Source: Alteromonadaceae bacterium
Lineage (GTDB): Bacteria; Pseudomonadota; Gammaproteobacteria; Enterobacterales; Alteromonadaceae
Reading direction: 5' to 3'
Assembly: GCA_027013165.1 (NCBI GenBank)
Contig: JALUXV010000517.1
Coordinates: 1 to 33,516 of the forward strand
DNA length: 33,516 nt
The position numbers and the translations under genes are program-made. This document shows positions 18,048 through 27,165 of the stretch, piece after piece; within the stretch, counting starts at the first letter, position 1, and every line of letters begins with the position of its first letter. The notes under the pieces are model-generated. The model made no database searches, was not told the DNA's origin, and saw nothing but the letters and a program-made list of their open reading frames with translations.

Positions 18048-19045
18048 TGCGTCGCGAAATGTCGTCGGGAATACAACGTCAGCAAGGTGTAGCACTTATT
18101 ATTGTGCTACTGATTGTTGCACTAGTATCCATACTCGCCACCGAAATGGCGAGCCGATTACAGCTACAAGTGCAACGTACTATCAATATCAAAGACAACA
18201 ACCAAGCCTATTGGTATGCCCTTGGCGCCGAGGCATTTGCGCGCAAATCTATTCAAACCCTTATTGAAGAAGAAGGCGAGAAGATTTCACTAGATCAACC
18301 TTGGGCTCAAACCTTTGCTTACCCTTTAGATGGCGGTGGGATCCAAGCGGAATTAGAAGATCTACAAAGTTGCTTCAATTTAAATGCTATTTTGCAAGGC
18401 ACGCCTGCAAACAATAGAGACACTACGCTGGCAATGGACGCGTTTCACGATATGCTGCTTGCCGCCAATATTGAAGAAATAGACAGCTACACCGCTGAAA
18501 CCGTGAGAGATAGCTTGGCAGACTGGGTTGACCAAGACGACAATATGCGCCCCTACGGTGGTGAAGACAGTGAATACGAGTCGCGAATTCACCCTTACCT
18601 TGCGGCAAATAGTTTACTTGCTTCTCAAAGTGAACTTCGACAAATTAACGGTGTGAGTGCAGCATGGATGAATGAAATACTTCCCCTAGTTTGTGTCATA
18701 CCAGATAGCGACCTGCTAAAGGTGAATATCAATACGATTACCGAAGAAAGAGTGGCGTTACTGGCAGGTCTTACGGGACTTGATATTGACCAAGCAAATC
18801 AACTTATTGGCAATAGGCCCCAAGATGGTTGGGATGATGTTCAGGATTTTTTAACCGACCCTGCCATTCAAGCACTCAATTTATCGAATACGCAACAAGA
18901 GTGGTTCGACGTAACCACAGAACATTTTATTTTGCATACTAAGACCCGCTACAATAAGTCTACCTTTAAGCTTTCTACTGTGTTTTATGCAACACAAAGT
19001 GATGGGGTAAGTATTCTAAAACGCGAGTTTGGAGAGATAGAATAA
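18047..19045 (+). CDS. gspK: Minor pseudopilin GspK
   Basis: A 332-residue protein at the tip of the pseudopilus. The leader ends at QQG before VALIIVLLIVALVSILATEM. As usual for GspK, the +5 residue is not glutamate. The large globular part includes CFNLNAIL and SLADWVDQDDN, and VNINTITEERVALLAGL is a helix-hairpin-helix-like repeat seen in GspK. GspK caps the pseudopilus and is thought to limit its growth. The gene overlaps gspJ and gspL by one base each. Confidence 0.94.
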   Translation: MRREMSSGIQRQQGVALIIVLLIVALVSILATEMASRLQLQVQRTINIKDNNQAYWYALGAEAFARKSIQTLIEEEGEKISLDQPWAQTFAYPLDGGGIQAELEDLQSCFNLNAILQGTPANNRDTTLAMDAFHDMLLAANIEEIDSYTAETVRDSLADWVDQDDNMRPYGGEDSEYESRIHPYLAANSLLASQSELRQINGVSAAWMNEILPLVCVIPDSDLLKVNINTITEERVALLAGLTGLDIDQANQLIGNRPQDGWDDVQDFLTDPAIQALNLSNTQQEWFDVTTEHFILHTKTRYNKSTFKLSTVFYATQSDGVSILKREFGEIE

Positions 19046-20244
19046 TGGAACAGTTATTGGTTCGGCTAGGTGCCCAGCACGATGCGCCCATCAACTGGCT
19101 AGTCTGGTCTTCCACGGAAGAAGAAATCATTGCCTCTGGGGAACTCCCTAATGCAAACGCGCTATCAACACTGGCGGAACGGGCCGGTCAGCGACCTATT
19201 ATTGCCCTTGCTCCTAGCAGCGAAATATTACTCAAATGGGTAACACTTCCTCCTAGGGCAGGTCGCAAGGTGATCAATGCATTGCCCTTCATGCTTGAAG
19301 ACGAACTCGCCAGTGATATCAGCGAACAGTTTTTTGCCATTGGCCCCAAAGAAGGTGATCAACAAGCCGTAGCCGTGGTGAGTAAAGAAAAGCTCGCATT
19401 GTGGCAATCGTGGTTGTCAGACGCGGGCCTTTTTTGTGACAGACTTATTCCAGACGTACTCGCAGTGCCACTCAATGAGAATGGTTGGTCGGTTATGACA
19501 TTGGGTGAGAACATGCTGGTGCGTCAACAAAGCTTTGGCGGTATGCAGGGCGAGTCTGCATGGCTCTTACCTATGCTTGGGCACTTTGCCTCACAAAAGG
19601 AAGAAACCGTACAGATTGCTAATTTCTCCGACACCGATTTATCTGACATTCCCAACGCGGAAATTTCTGCCGCGCCGCTAGAGCTACCCATGCACTTGCT
19701 GGCAAGAGAAGCCATGGCAACTAAGTTCAACTTGTTTCAAGGCGATTACAAAGTTAAGCGCAAGCGCTCTAACTTGTGGTTACAGTGGCGTGTTGCAGCA
19801 GTACTAGCAGTGTTGGCATTGTCTTCATCACTTATTGATAAAACAGTCACCTTGTACCAATTGAAAGGTGAGAATGCCGCCCTTAGTGAAGAAATAGATA
19901 GAACCGTTAAAGCGGGCTTCCCCCGTATTGGTACGTATCGCAATGTACGACTTAAAGTGCAGTCTGAATTAAACAAACTTCAACAAGGGGGCTCAGAAGC
20001 CTCTATGTTGTTAATGCTTGACCAAATTTCTAGCGCATTTGAAGCAACCAAGGTGACACCTCAAACTCTGCGCTTTGACGCCTCACGCACCGAAATAAGA
20101 CTTCAAGCAGTGGGCAGTTCATTCGAAGCACTAGAGCAATTCAGCAATAGGGTACGAGACGTGGGTTTTGAAGTAGAACAGGGCGCTTTTAACAATCGCG
20201 ACGAGGTTGTTGTAGGCACGGTATCCATTAGGAGCACGTCGTGA
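19045..20244 (+). CDS. gspL: Type II secretion platform protein GspL
   Basis: A 399-residue bitopic inner-membrane protein. The N-terminal cytoplasmic part (1-240) has an actin-like fold that binds GspE; KWVTLPPRAGRKVINALPFM and the conserved NLFQGDY (229-235) are typical. One membrane helix lies near 246-264, followed by a coiled segment and a small periplasmic ferredoxin-like domain (about 305-399) that pairs with GspM. It overlaps gspM by four bases (ATGA-type junction in GTGAAAGAA: the next gene starts with GTG). Confidence 0.93.
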   Translation: MEQLLVRLGAQHDAPINWLVWSSTEEEIIASGELPNANALSTLAERAGQRPIIALAPSSEILLKWVTLPPRAGRKVINALPFMLEDELASDISEQFFAIGPKEGDQQAVAVVSKEKLALWQSWLSDAGLFCDRLIPDVLAVPLNENGWSVMTLGENMLVRQQSFGGMQGESAWLLPMLGHFASQKEETVQIANFSDTDLSDIPNAEISAAPLELPMHLLAREAMATKFNLFQGDYKVKRKRSNLWLQWRVAAVLAVLALSSSLIDKTVTLYQLKGENAALSEEIDRTVKAGFPRIGTYRNVRLKVQSELNKLQQGGSEASMLLMLDQISSAFEATKVTPQTLRFDASRTEIRLQAVGSSFEALEQFSNRVRDVGFEVEQGAFNNRDEVVVGTVSIRSTS

Positions 20245-20720
20245 AAGAATTCATCAATAAATTTAATGCGCTTACTGCCAGAGAGCAAACTCTGGTAAAA
20301 ATCAGCGCTGCGGTTTGTGTAGTAGCTTTGTTTTACTTTGTTATTTGGCAACCATTGAACAACGCAGTTAGTCAACAGCAAACTCTAAAGGCCAACCAGC
20401 AAGAGCTACTTGCTTGGGTGAGTGAAAGCGCCACAAGAGCCCAACAATTGCGACGCAGCTCATCAAATACACGGGCATTTTCAGGTTCATTGACCCAAGC
20501 GGTAAACCGAACTACTGGCCAGTTTGATATTGCAGTTTCGAGAATGCAACCTCAAGGTGACGAGCTTCAAGTCTGGGTAGATCAAGCCCCTTTTAACAAT
20601 GTGCTGGGTTGGTTACAGTCACTTGAAAAAATGGGTATTGTTATTCTTCAAGCGGATATCGCCGAAACTGACACAGCCGGGCATATTAAAATTCGCCGAC
20701 TACAGCTAGGAAAAGCATGA
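20241..20720 (+). CDS. gspM: Type II secretion protein GspM
   Basis: A 159-residue inner-membrane protein with a short cytoplasmic N terminus, one membrane helix (about 18-37, VKISAAVCVVALFYFVIW), and a periplasmic ferredoxin-like domain (about 75-159, including WVDQAPFNNVLGWLQSLEK). GspM stabilises GspL and places it within the platform. The start is GTG at 20241, inside the end of gspL; the stop overlaps gspN by four bases. Confidence 0.9.
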   Translation: MKEFINKFNALTAREQTLVKISAAVCVVALFYFVIWQPLNNAVSQQQTLKANQQELLAWVSESATRAQQLRRSSSNTRAFSGSLTQAVNRTTGQFDIAVSRMQPQGDELQVWVDQAPFNNVLGWLQSLEKMGIVILQADIAETDTAGHIKIRRLQLGKA

Positions 20721-21478
20721 AAGTAAATATTCGTTGGATTTTAGGTGGTTTACTCGCTTTCGTAGTATTCGCAATTGCCACACTTCCTGCCGTGCAAGTA
20801 ATTGGCAGAATTACACTACCTAACAATGTATCCATTAGTGGCGTTTCAGGCACAATTTGGCAAGGCAGCGCTCAAACTCTAGTGGTTGATGGCCTGCCAA
20901 TCAATAACATCACATGGGATGTTAGCGTATGGTCTCTGCTTGTAGGCAACCTAAGTGCAGACTTAAAAGGGGGCAACCTTCGCGATACCGATGCTATTGC
21001 GTTCACCGGACCAGTGTCGTTAAGTTTGTTTAACCTTAAACAAATTAATTCCGAAGACTTTTTATTGTACTTACCTGTAGACCGCGTACTTGCGAAAGTG
21101 CAATTGCCACTGCCTGTGTATGCTAGTGGGCGTTTTAAAGTCGAACTTAACAACCTATCTTACGGCCCAACATGTGTAGCGCTGCAAGGTAAAGGCAACT
21201 GGTTAAACGCTACTGTAGCCGGAACACAAGGCCCTATTGATTTTGGAATGTACTCTGCAACGCTGCGCTGCCAAGGTGACAGCATTGGTGTGACGGTAAG
21301 CGAGCCAAACTTATTGGGTTTATCTATGGACGCTGTCGTAAGTGCAGACTTTAGAAATATTAAAGTATCAGGAAGGTTCAAACCTGATGAGAGCTTACCT
21401 GCCGAGGTTCACAGCATAGCTGCGGCCGGATTCTTCGGCCAACCAAATAGTTCTGGTTACTACACGGTACAACTGTAG
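20717..21478 (+). CDS. gspN: Type II secretion protein GspN
   Basis: A 253-residue protein with an N-terminal membrane helix (about 7-27) and a periplasmic part containing ISGVSGTIWQGSAQTLVV and NITWDVSVWSLLVGNLSADL, both matching GspN of Vibrio, Shewanella and Pseudomonas. GspN is present in some T2SS operons and missing from others; its exact role is unclear. It is the last gene of the operon (ATGA overlap with gspM). Confidence 0.9.
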   Translation: MKVNIRWILGGLLAFVVFAIATLPAVQVIGRITLPNNVSISGVSGTIWQGSAQTLVVDGLPINNITWDVSVWSLLVGNLSADLKGGNLRDTDAIAFTGPVSLSLFNLKQINSEDFLLYLPVDRVLAKVQLPLPVYASGRFKVELNNLSYGPTCVALQGKGNWLNATVAGTQGPIDFGMYSATLRCQGDSIGVTVSEPNLLGLSMDAVVSADFRNIKVSGRFKPDESLPAEVHSIAAAGFFGQPNSSGYYTVQL

Positions 21479-21496
21479 TTTCTAGTTAGGCTAAGG

Positions 21497-21547
21497 CGTT
21501 GCTTTTATTAAGAAACAGCGCTTTAAGCCTATGCTAAAAATTTAGCA
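21497..21547 (+). terminator. Possible weak termination region after gspN
   Basis: Two imperfect hairpins follow gspN: GGCTAAGGCGTTG (about 21489) with CAGCGCTTTAAGCC (about 21516), and TGCTAAA (21532-21538) with TTTAGCA (21541-21547). Neither has a U-run, so this is only a suggestion. Confidence 0.25.
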
Positions 21548-21661
21548 CTTGTCTGTTTGAGTGTTAAACATCGGTGACCAACCCAGTAAAACCAAAGCAT
21601 CATTTTCAGTGTAGACGTCCTCTTAAAAGCCTCAAATCTCTCCTGTCAGCGACGTCGATCA

Positions 21662-21690
21662 TTGCAAATGCAAATAACAATTATTATCAT
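21662..21690 (+). promoter_or_regulatory. Fur-like box overlapping the promoter of the two-component system
   Basis: GCAAATAACAATTATTATC (21670-21688) matches 14 of 19 positions of the classic Fur box GATAATGATAATCATTATC. It covers the spacer and -10 of a promoter formed by TTGCAA (21662-21667) and TATCAT (21685-21690) with a 17-base spacer. Bound Fur would block RNA polymerase when iron is plentiful. Confidence 0.7.
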
Positions 21691-21717
21691 CGATAAAAAT
21701 TCGGTGAAAAAGCTCCC

Positions 21718-22407
21718 ATGAACAATACCCGCATACTCATAATTGAAGATGATGTAACACTCAGCAATCAGGTTTCCCGTTTACTCACCGAAAAGGGCTT
21801 TCACACTGCTCAGTGTTTTGACGGTGAGAAAGGGTTGCTTACCGCCCTTCGAGAGCGCTTTGATTTAATCCTTCTCGATATCCTGCTGCCCTCGTTAAAT
21901 GGACTGTCGTTGCTCAATCAGCTTAGACAAATCAAGCAAACACCGGTAATGATGATTACCGCATCTGGCGCCGAGCAGGAACGTATAGAAGGGTACAGAA
22001 AAGGAGCTGATGACTACCTACCCAAACCCTTCAATTTTACCGAAATGATGCTGCGAATTGAGGCATTGCTTCGACGCAGTAAAGTCAGTCTTGCTACACC
22101 ACAATCAAATTCGGTATTGCACCTTGATCAGTTACTGCTGAATCGCACGCAGCAAAGTGTGAGCTTTAATGAACAACAGGTGGAATTAACACCCATTCAA
22201 TTTAAATTGCTCTGGGTATTGGTAGAGAATCAACAGGAAGTGCTCAGCAAGGCGTTCTTGTATCAAAGTGTTCTTGACCGTCCGTTTAGCCGTTACGACC
22301 GCAGTTTGGATATGCATTTAAGCCGCGTACGCAAGAAGCTTGTAGACGCTGGTATGCTGGCAGATCGACTGGCTACTGTGCATGGAAAAGGCTATCGATT
22401 CCAATGA
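21718..22407 (+). CDS. OmpR/PhoB-family response regulator, probably iron-linked
   Basis: A 229-residue response regulator. The receiver domain (1-118) has the acidic pair IIEDD, phosphoacceptor D54 in ILLDILLPSLNG, switch threonine in MITASG and K103 in YLPKPFNFTEM. The winged-helix domain (about 130-229) contains LTPIQFKLLWVLVENQQEVLSK and ends ATVHGKGYRFQ. It overlaps the kinase gene by four bases (ATGA). The Fur-like box over its promoter and the receptor genes nearby suggest a role in siderophore sensing, as in PfeR/PfeS of Pseudomonas; the ligand and targets cannot be read from the sequence. Confidence 0.88.
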   Translation: MNNTRILIIEDDVTLSNQVSRLLTEKGFHTAQCFDGEKGLLTALRERFDLILLDILLPSLNGLSLLNQLRQIKQTPVMMITASGAEQERIEGYRKGADDYLPKPFNFTEMMLRIEALLRRSKVSLATPQSNSVLHLDQLLLNRTQQSVSFNEQQVELTPIQFKLLWVLVENQQEVLSKAFLYQSVLDRPFSRYDRSLDMHLSRVRKKLVDAGMLADRLATVHGKGYRFQ

Positions 22408-23783
22408 AAAATAAACTGTTCTGGCGTTTATGTACGTTTATTGGCTTAGGTACTGTGTTGTTGTTCTGGGCAATTGACTGGCTCACTAACCACACCGAAA
22501 CCAGCATGAGTTTTATCGATGAGCACTATCAGCAACAGCTATTCGATTATGGAAAGAAAGCGGAAGAAATTCTCGTAAACGAAGGCGAAGAGGCTATGGC
22601 GAAGTATATAGAAACGATTCAAGCAACCGAACAAACTTGGGTAGCGGTAGTCCGCTCAGATATCATCCCATTCGCCAATACTAGTATGCTACCGGCTTTT
22701 AAAGAGCGGTTTCAATACGGCCGCAGCCCAGAGTGGAAAATTCATTTGTATTTTGAAGAAAATCCGGTGATGGAAGTCCCTTTTGTCGACAAATCCACAC
22801 ACTTTCTAATTCAGCTACCTCAGCGAATGCGACCCGGAGGTTTGCTTATGACGGTTCGCTTGTTACTGCAAATTGCTCTCCCACTATTACTGTTAAGTGT
22901 GCTCAGCTATTTACTATACCGGCATGTGATGGGGCCTTTGAAGCGACTTGAAAAAGCCACCAATGATTTTAGTAAAGGCATGCTCGATGTTAGAGTGACG
23001 CCGGCATTGTCTGGGCGAAATGATGAACTAACCAGACTGGCTAACACTTTCGACAAAATGGCAGAGCGAACCAGTAGCCTGATTGTAAACCAGCGCAGCT
23101 TATTGGCTGATTTATCTCATGAGTTACGTACACCGTTAACTCGAATCGACATGGCGCTGGACTTTGTTGAACAAGGGATCAGCCCTGAACAAGCTTTAGA
23201 GCGTTTGCGTTACGAAGCCGCCACTATGCGGGAGCTGGCGGAAGATACGCTCACCTACGCGTGGTTAAACACAGAATTGCCGAGCTTGCGCTCTGACAAT
23301 TTCGATTTAACAGAACTATTAAATGTGATCTGCGACGATGCCCGTTTTGAATATCCCCATCATGCACTCAGCTGTCAGTTACCAGACGCCGCACCAATAA
23401 CAAATAGTAGTCAATTGGCTTTGGGTCAGGCACTTGAAAACATTATTCGCAATGCGCTTAAGTATACGCCTACAGAGGGCAGGGTAAGCGTCTTACTAAA
23501 GCGCACTTTAGATCATTACTCTATTGTTATTAGTGATGAAGGAAAAGGCGTGCCTGACGACATGCTAACGGATATTTTTAAACCTTTTTTCCGAGTAGAT
23601 AAAGCCCGTTCCTCGTCTAACGCACCACCGACTCATGGCGAGAAAAGAACTGGGTTCGGGCTTGGTTTGGCATTAGCACAACGTCAAATCACCGCTGTTG
23701 GCGGCACTATCCATGCATCAAACATCACTGATTCACACGAAAAAACGCAAGGCTTGAAAATGCAAATTTTACTGCCCGCCTAA
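22404..23783 (+). CDS. Sensor histidine kinase, probably iron/siderophore-linked
   Basis: A 459-residue inner-membrane sensor kinase. Helix 1 is about 8-26, followed by a periplasmic region of about 120 residues (27-147, starting TNHTETSMSFIDEHYQQQ), helix 2 at about 150-172, and a HAMP linker (about 173-228). The phosphorylated H239 is in DLSHELRTPLTRIDMA, with N box IIRNALKYTP, G1 box ISDEGKGVPDD and G2 box GFGLGLAL. All catalytic elements look complete. Its stop is only two bases from the stop of the convergent PepSY gene. The periplasmic domain has no signature I recognise, so the signal is unknown; a siderophore-bound form is a reasonable guess from context. Confidence 0.88.
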   Translation: MKNKLFWRLCTFIGLGTVLLFWAIDWLTNHTETSMSFIDEHYQQQLFDYGKKAEEILVNEGEEAMAKYIETIQATEQTWVAVVRSDIIPFANTSMLPAFKERFQYGRSPEWKIHLYFEENPVMEVPFVDKSTHFLIQLPQRMRPGGLLMTVRLLLQIALPLLLLSVLSYLLYRHVMGPLKRLEKATNDFSKGMLDVRVTPALSGRNDELTRLANTFDKMAERTSSLIVNQRSLLADLSHELRTPLTRIDMALDFVEQGISPEQALERLRYEAATMRELAEDTLTYAWLNTELPSLRSDNFDLTELLNVICDDARFEYPHHALSCQLPDAAPITNSSQLALGQALENIIRNALKYTPTEGRVSVLLKRTLDHYSIVISDEGKGVPDDMLTDIFKPFFRVDKARSSSNAPPTHGEKRTGFGLGLALAQRQITAVGGTIHASNITDSHEKTQGLKMQILLPA

Positions 23784-23785
23784 CG

Positions 23786-24901
23786 TTATTTCGCTACGGG
23801 CATTAAGCGTCGGTAAGCAAGCACTGCGCCGGTGTACACCAGTATACAGGCCAGTAGCGAAACCAAACCTGCCACTGTCTGACCTACAAAACCAAAGTAT
23901 TCACCGGTATGCAAAAAGCGCGCAGTTCCCCATGCCTGTCCACCCGCAGACCAGTCTGATTTTCGCAGTACCCGGGTGATACTCGCATCGCGGGTATCAA
24001 GGTACAGCGAATAAGCCAGCTCTTGGCGGTGTCCGATACTTTTGTCGATATAGAAGCGGGCAACATGGGTTTGCTTACCGATTTCCATCCACATGGAGTA
24101 CCAGTCCTGATAGCCATGCTCATCTGCGTGTGTTTTTGCCAGACTGAATAATTGCTCATATGACACAAGATCTCCAGCCAGACTATCCGGCTCAGGATGT
24201 CGTTCTCGCACTGGGACCTCTTCACCAAACGCGCCGTACAGCGCCACATTTGCCCACTTAAAATGAAACAAAGTGGCCGTAGAGGCAATCACTAGCAGTG
24301 CCGGTAAACTCCAAATGCCAAACACCAGATGCCATTGGCGGTGTTTGTGAGGGCGATTCATATATCGCTTGGGTAGCCAAGCTACTCTTTTTATTTGTGC
24401 AAAAGAAATACGCTTGGGTAACCACAAATAAATGCCCGAAATCAGTAAAAACAGAAACACAAGATTGGCATAACCATTCACAGTTTTACCGATGACTTTA
24501 TATTCCCCTTCAAGCAATAAATACCGGTGTAAATCAGTCACGATATGAAAGAATTCACCGACTATCCCTTCACCTTCTCGCAATACCTCGCCTGTGTAGG
24601 GGTGCAGTAAATAACTGTTCATACCAGCCCAAGCTGGAATCGCGGCCCCCTCTCGGTTAACCCACCGCACAAATATGTGGGGTTCATCGGGGTGCAGGCG
24701 TTGCAGCGTAGCAACCACCTCATCCGTACGCAGGCGAACCGCGTTAGAGTCGGGGTCGACGCGATACGCCATTTCGCTGAGTTCTTTAAACTGACGCTCA
24801 TAAGTTAACAACACACCGGTTGCCGACATCAGGAAAATAAAGATTGCGGTTAGCAACCCAACCGTCAGGTGGGTCCAGAAGACCCACTTTTTAAATGACA
24901 T
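23786..24901 (-). CDS. PepSY-associated membrane protein (module 1), candidate ferric-siderophore reductase
   Basis: About 371 residues with four membrane helices, the PepSY-TM family layout. Helix 1 is WVFWTHLTVGLLTAIFIFLM; then comes a periplasmic domain with HPYTGEVLREGEG, a PepSY-like motif. Helix 2 is in NLVFLFLLISGIYLWLPKR, helix 3 in HLVFGIWSLPALLVIASTATLF, and helix 4 follows FGFVGQTVAGLVSLL. Histidines at helix ends (HLTVGL, DLHRYLLL, HRQWHLVFG) could bind haem, as reported for FoxB-type siderophore reductases. The start is ATG at 24901; a GTG nine bases upstream is an alternative. It lies 27 bases after the module 1 receptor gene and is probably cotranscribed with it. Confidence 0.85.
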   Translation of the reverse strand: MSFKKWVFWTHLTVGLLTAIFIFLMSATGVLLTYERQFKELSEMAYRVDPDSNAVRLRTDEVVATLQRLHPDEPHIFVRWVNREGAAIPAWAGMNSYLLHPYTGEVLREGEGIVGEFFHIVTDLHRYLLLEGEYKVIGKTVNGYANLVFLFLLISGIYLWLPKRISFAQIKRVAWLPKRYMNRPHKHRQWHLVFGIWSLPALLVIASTATLFHFKWANVALYGAFGEEVPVRERHPEPDSLAGDLVSYEQLFSLAKTHADEHGYQDWYSMWMEIGKQTHVARFYIDKSIGHRQELAYSLYLDTRDASITRVLRKSDWSAGGQAWGTARFLHTGEYFGFVGQTVAGLVSLLACILVYTGAVLAYRRLMPVAK

Positions 24902-24928
24902 GGTTTTCACTACGCAGTTGGCTACGAA

Positions 24929-26968
24929 TTAAAACGTATAGCTAACAGACAAGCGAATATCTCTGCCAGCTTCATAAGGCCCTCTGACGATAGCAAAAAC
25001 CTCACTGTAATCACCCACACTGGAGTGGTCGAGATACAGCTTATCAAACAGGTTAGTCACCGCTAGGTTCACCTGCATCGACTGGCTAACTTCCCAGCTG
25101 CCGTATATATCAAACAAGGTATAACCCGCTTTATTTAACGTGTATAAGGCATCGGTCCAACCATTTTCCAAGGCCTGATGCAGGGTATCGATGTCGATAT
25201 CATCTACGTAAGTTACATTAACACCCACACTGATTGCAGCGGTAGCCTGATAATCAGCGCCCAACATCCAGGTATTACCCCGGCTATTCCCTAGACCAAC
25301 AAATTCATAACCGTTGATATCGATGGTTTCATAAGGAATGCTATACAAATCACTACGCGGTGAAAGTTCCACATCGACGCTGGAAAAACCGGCATAAATA
25401 TCAACCGATTCCCAAGTGTAAGCTAGGTTAAACTCAACCCCCGACGATTCCAATTCACCAATATTGTTGTATACCGCGTTGCCGGGATAACCGCTAAAGA
25501 TAACATCGTCAATAACAGACTGGTAAACACTAAACTTAGCTTCGAGGTTATTTGCGCTGTAGGCAGCAGAGGCCTCGATATTGGTCACGGTTTCAGGTGT
25601 AAGATCGCTCGCCACAACCGGAATATCTTCGCCGTCATAAAGGTATTCGTCGATAGTAAAACCATCGCCAATTTCTTTGCCTCTGGCAGCCTGAGCAAAC
25701 CCTAGGCCAAGTGTCCAGGCATCAGATAGTTGATAAGACAACCCAGCATTCAGACTAATTTCGTTGTCGTCTAAACCCACTGCTTCGTCAGTCACGGGAG
25801 TGCCGTAGTACTCCTCTAACAAAATACGCTGCTGAAAATCATAGCTGTCGTATCGCAGCCCGTAGCTAAATAATAGTGCTGGTGTAATTTGGCTGTGCGC
25901 CTGCGCATAAATTCCAATTACACTGCTCTCTTCGGTATTTTGTACCGCGCCGTTTGCTGGGCCACTTTGAACTTCATCTTTGCGATAGTCGGTGCCGTAC
26001 ACAAAGGTATGGTTTGTGGTTTCAGTGGTATTTCGAATATCAAAACCCACGGTGTCTATATCAGCCAACCAGTCAAATCTACCACCTCGAAACGCAGAAC
26101 TGGTAGAGTAAGCTGTTGCTTCTAAATACCCTAACGCACTGTGATCCCAAACATAGTTAGCAACATAGGTGTCACGTGATGCTTTGCTCGGATACAAGGG
26201 TGCACCTTCCAATACAACCCAATTGGGGCGGGCCGAGAACGCGCCTTCTTCTTCTCGTTGCTCTACGCTGAGAGAAAGATAGTGATGCTTTGCAAGTTCA
26301 CCGCTTGTTTTGACAAACAATAAGTCCTGATCAGCGGCGGTACCGTAAACTTTATCGCCATTGCCGTCTTCCATGTCATCGCGATCGACAGTGCTGTAGT
26401 AACCCAATAATCCCCAGGTCTCTGAGAGGTTGCCGTAAAGGCTGCCGCTGTAACGAGTGCCGTCGTTGGAAAAGTAGCTAGCTTTTACCTTACCGCCAAA
26501 CCGCTCGCCATCCATCAATAGGTCTTGCGCATCTTTGGTTTTAAACCGAATAGAGCCGCCAATTGCTCCAGGCCCACTAGTCGCTTCTCCAGCCCCAGCC
26601 TGCACGTCAATTTGCTTTAATAAGTCTGGATCAAGAGTTACGCGACCAATGTGATGGAACAGAGTGGAGGTTTGCTGTGCGCCATCCACGGTGACATTTA
26701 AATAGGCGTCTTCAAGACCGCGTACATAGATTTTCTGAGCTACGCCTACAGAACCACCCACGCTAACAGACGGAGACTCACGGAATACATCAGCTAGATC
26801 ATTGGCCTGAAACTGTTCGATATCCTGAGCGGTAATACTCAAATTGGTAGATGCACCCACCACAGCAATATGTTCAATGGCCTTTTGCTCGTCGCTTGTG
26901 TCTAACTCTGCGGCAACAGCACCTGACGCCAGCGAACACACAGCGCCAGCTAATACTAAATTTTTCAA
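24929..26968 (-). CDS. TonB-dependent outer-membrane receptor (module 1)
   Basis: A 679-residue receptor. The start is TTG at 26968, supported by AAGGA seven bases upstream and a good signal peptide (MKNLVLAGAVCSLASGAVAAE). A TonB-box-like IEHIAVVGA is near residue 32. The plug domain (about 45-150) contains IYVRGLEDAYLNVTVDGAQQ and LKQIDVQAGAGEATSGPGAIGGSIRF. The rest is a beta barrel that ends in an aromatic residue (VSYTF), as required for barrel insertion. Plug style recalls receptors for catechol compounds or haem, such as Bordetella BfrD, but the ligand is not certain. It heads an operon with the PepSY gene and has a Fur-like repeat in its promoter. Confidence 0.88.
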   Translation of the reverse strand: MKNLVLAGAVCSLASGAVAAELDTSDEQKAIEHIAVVGASTNLSITAQDIEQFQANDLADVFRESPSVSVGGSVGVAQKIYVRGLEDAYLNVTVDGAQQTSTLFHHIGRVTLDPDLLKQIDVQAGAGEATSGPGAIGGSIRFKTKDAQDLLMDGERFGGKVKASYFSNDGTRYSGSLYGNLSETWGLLGYYSTVDRDDMEDGNGDKVYGTAADQDLLFVKTSGELAKHHYLSLSVEQREEEGAFSARPNWVVLEGAPLYPSKASRDTYVANYVWDHSALGYLEATAYSTSSAFRGGRFDWLADIDTVGFDIRNTTETTNHTFVYGTDYRKDEVQSGPANGAVQNTEESSVIGIYAQAHSQITPALLFSYGLRYDSYDFQQRILLEEYYGTPVTDEAVGLDDNEISLNAGLSYQLSDAWTLGLGFAQAARGKEIGDGFTIDEYLYDGEDIPVVASDLTPETVTNIEASAAYSANNLEAKFSVYQSVIDDVIFSGYPGNAVYNNIGELESSGVEFNLAYTWESVDIYAGFSSVDVELSPRSDLYSIPYETIDINGYEFVGLGNSRGNTWMLGADYQATAAISVGVNVTYVDDIDIDTLHQALENGWTDALYTLNKAGYTLFDIYGSWEVSQSMQVNLAVTNLFDKLYLDHSSVGDYSEVFAIVRGPYEAGRDIRLSVSYTF

Positions 26969-26998
26969 GGGAATGTCCTTCTGACTCTACAGCTTACA

Positions 26999-27017
26999 AA
27001 TAAGAAGCATTCTCATC
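26999..27017 (-). promoter_or_regulatory. Fur-like inverted repeat in the module 1 receptor promoter
   Basis: AATAAGAAGCATTCTCATC is a 19-base inverted repeat (6 of 8 pairs match around a 3-base centre) resembling the GAGAAT-type Fur sites of marine gammaproteobacteria. On the minus strand it lies between TTGAAT and TCTTAT (17-base spacer), a plausible promoter. The match to the classic consensus is weak, 11 of 19. Confidence 0.5.
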
Positions 27018-27135
27018 TTAACATTCAACAAAGGACAGTACTTTTACAACTGTTACATTCTTTGTGCCAGCCTATAGGGCTGTGGAATTCTTCTGAAAAA
27101 GCCAACGATGGAAAATACCCAACCGCATTAATAAG

Positions 27136-27165
27136 TTGATTAACACCCTTACTTTATACGATAAT
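27136..27165 (+). promoter_or_regulatory. Promoter of the module 2 siderophore receptor
   Basis: TTGATT (27136-27141) and GATAAT (27160-27165) with an 18-base spacer form a good promoter. The start point would fall near 27172, the centre of the Fur palindrome, giving a leader of about 40 bases before the ATG at 27214. Confidence 0.65.
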
